Of a stretch of 7,204 bases of DNA, positions 6,859-7,204 are shown piece after piece. The position numbers and the translations under genes were made by a program. The notes under the pieces are model-generated. The model was not told the DNA's origin and made no database searches. It was given only the letters and a program-made list of their open reading frames with translations. This stretch comes from JBDHRG01 sp039807445 (GTDB lineage: Bacteria > Pseudomonadota > Gammaproteobacteria > Competibacterales > Competibacteraceae): NCBI GenBank assembly GCA_039807445.1, contig JBDHRG010000191.1, positions 1-7,204 on the forward strand. Reading direction: 5' to 3'. Numbering within the stretch: the stretch's first letter is position 1; every line of letters begins with the position of its first letter.

Positions 6859-7204
6859 TGGAGCCGCACTTCCTGCAGGGAGCGCAGGGGGCCTTGTACA
6901 GCCTCTACTTCGCGCCGGCGGGAACGCCGCGCGGTGGCATCCTGTACTTCCCGCCGTTCGCCGAAGAGGCGAACAAGTCGCGGCGCATGGCGGCGCAGGC
7001 GGCGCGCGCCTTCGCCGGCGCCGGCTGGGGCGTGCTGCTGGTCGACCCCTGCGGCACCGGCGACAGCGGGGGCGAGTTCGCGGATGGGCGCTGGGACGGC
7101 TGGCTCGCCGACTTCGCCGTTGCCGCCGCGGCCCTGGCGCGCCGCGCGCCGGGGCCGCGGGTGCTGTGGGGGCTGCGCGTCGGCGCGCTCGCCGCGAGCG
7201 CGTT
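6858..7204 (+). CDS. Hydrolase 2, exosortase A system-associated (alpha/beta fold), partial 5' part
   Basis: Begins at an ATG overlapping the ACP stop (TGATG) and runs open through the right edge, giving the first 115 residues. The segments YFPPFAEEANKSRRM (30-44), the VDPCGTGDSGGEF turn (62-74) and VLWGLRVGALAAS (102-114) fit an alpha/beta hydrolase. They closely recall the XrtA-associated hydrolase 2 family (TIGR03101), identified from memory and not by a search. FPPFAEE corresponds to the oxyanion-loop strand. The nucleophile elbow should read G-x-Ser-x-G but is G105-L-R107-V-G109, so the usual catalytic serine is absent. The protein may be non-hydrolytic or use another residue. The acid and histidine of the triad would lie beyond the window. 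Its role in polysaccharide or PEP-CTERM export is inferred from context. It is truncated by the window edge and is not a pseudogene as far as seen. Confidence 0.85.
   Translation, partial: MEPHFLQGAQGALYSLYFAPAGTPRGGILYFPPFAEEANKSRRMAAQAARAFAGAGWGVLLVDPCGTGDSGGEFADGRWDGWLADFAVAAAALARRAPGPRVLWGLRVGALAASA

Overview
The window looks like chromosomal DNA of a high-GC betaproteobacterium, most likely of the Rhodocyclales type (Thauera/Azoarcus relatives). This is inferred from the GC-rich codon use, the paired GluRS and GlnRS genes, and an exopolysaccharide locus that runs into genes typical of exosortase A (XrtA/PEP-CTERM) systems. No species can be named from the sequence alone.

Left part (1-3510, all on the minus strand) is a translation block. 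In transcription order it holds gltX (glutamyl-tRNA synthetase), glnS (glutaminyl-tRNA synthetase), then a three-tRNA cluster, Ala(GGC)-Glu(UUC)-Ala(GGC). The tRNA cluster has its own strong sigma70-type promoter (TTGACA, 18-nt spacer, TAAGAT, GC-rich discriminator), placed directly after the glnS stop codon. A perfect 10-bp inverted repeat straddles the -10 box. Between gltX and glnS lies a 19-codon reading frame that starts in an ATGA overlap with the gltX stop and ends in an ATGA overlap with the glnS start. It resembles a duplicated copy of the glnS 5' end.

A 142-bp divergent intergenic region (3511-3652) separates this block from the right part, which is on the plus strand. Here ugd (UDP-glucose 6-dehydrogenase, making UDP-glucuronate) is followed by manC (mannose-1-phosphate guanylyltransferase/mannose-6-phosphate isomerase, making GDP-mannose). 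An imperfect hairpin of REP-like appearance lies between them. After manC come a small acyl carrier protein and, overlapping it by one base, the start of an alpha/beta-hydrolase-fold protein that closely resembles the 'hydrolase 2, exosortase A system-associated' family. Its catalytic-serine position holds arginine.

The two halves are functionally unrelated. The left half charges tRNAs, and it places tRNA-Glu beside its synthetase. The right half supplies activated sugars for an extracellular polysaccharide and begins the XrtA-associated acyl-carrier/hydrolase module, which probably continues beyond the right edge. Known families explain every long gene. The most unusual signals are small: the bridging mini-ORF, the symmetric tRNA promoter, and a spacer hairpin whose loop is exactly complementary to the tRNA-Glu anticodon loop.
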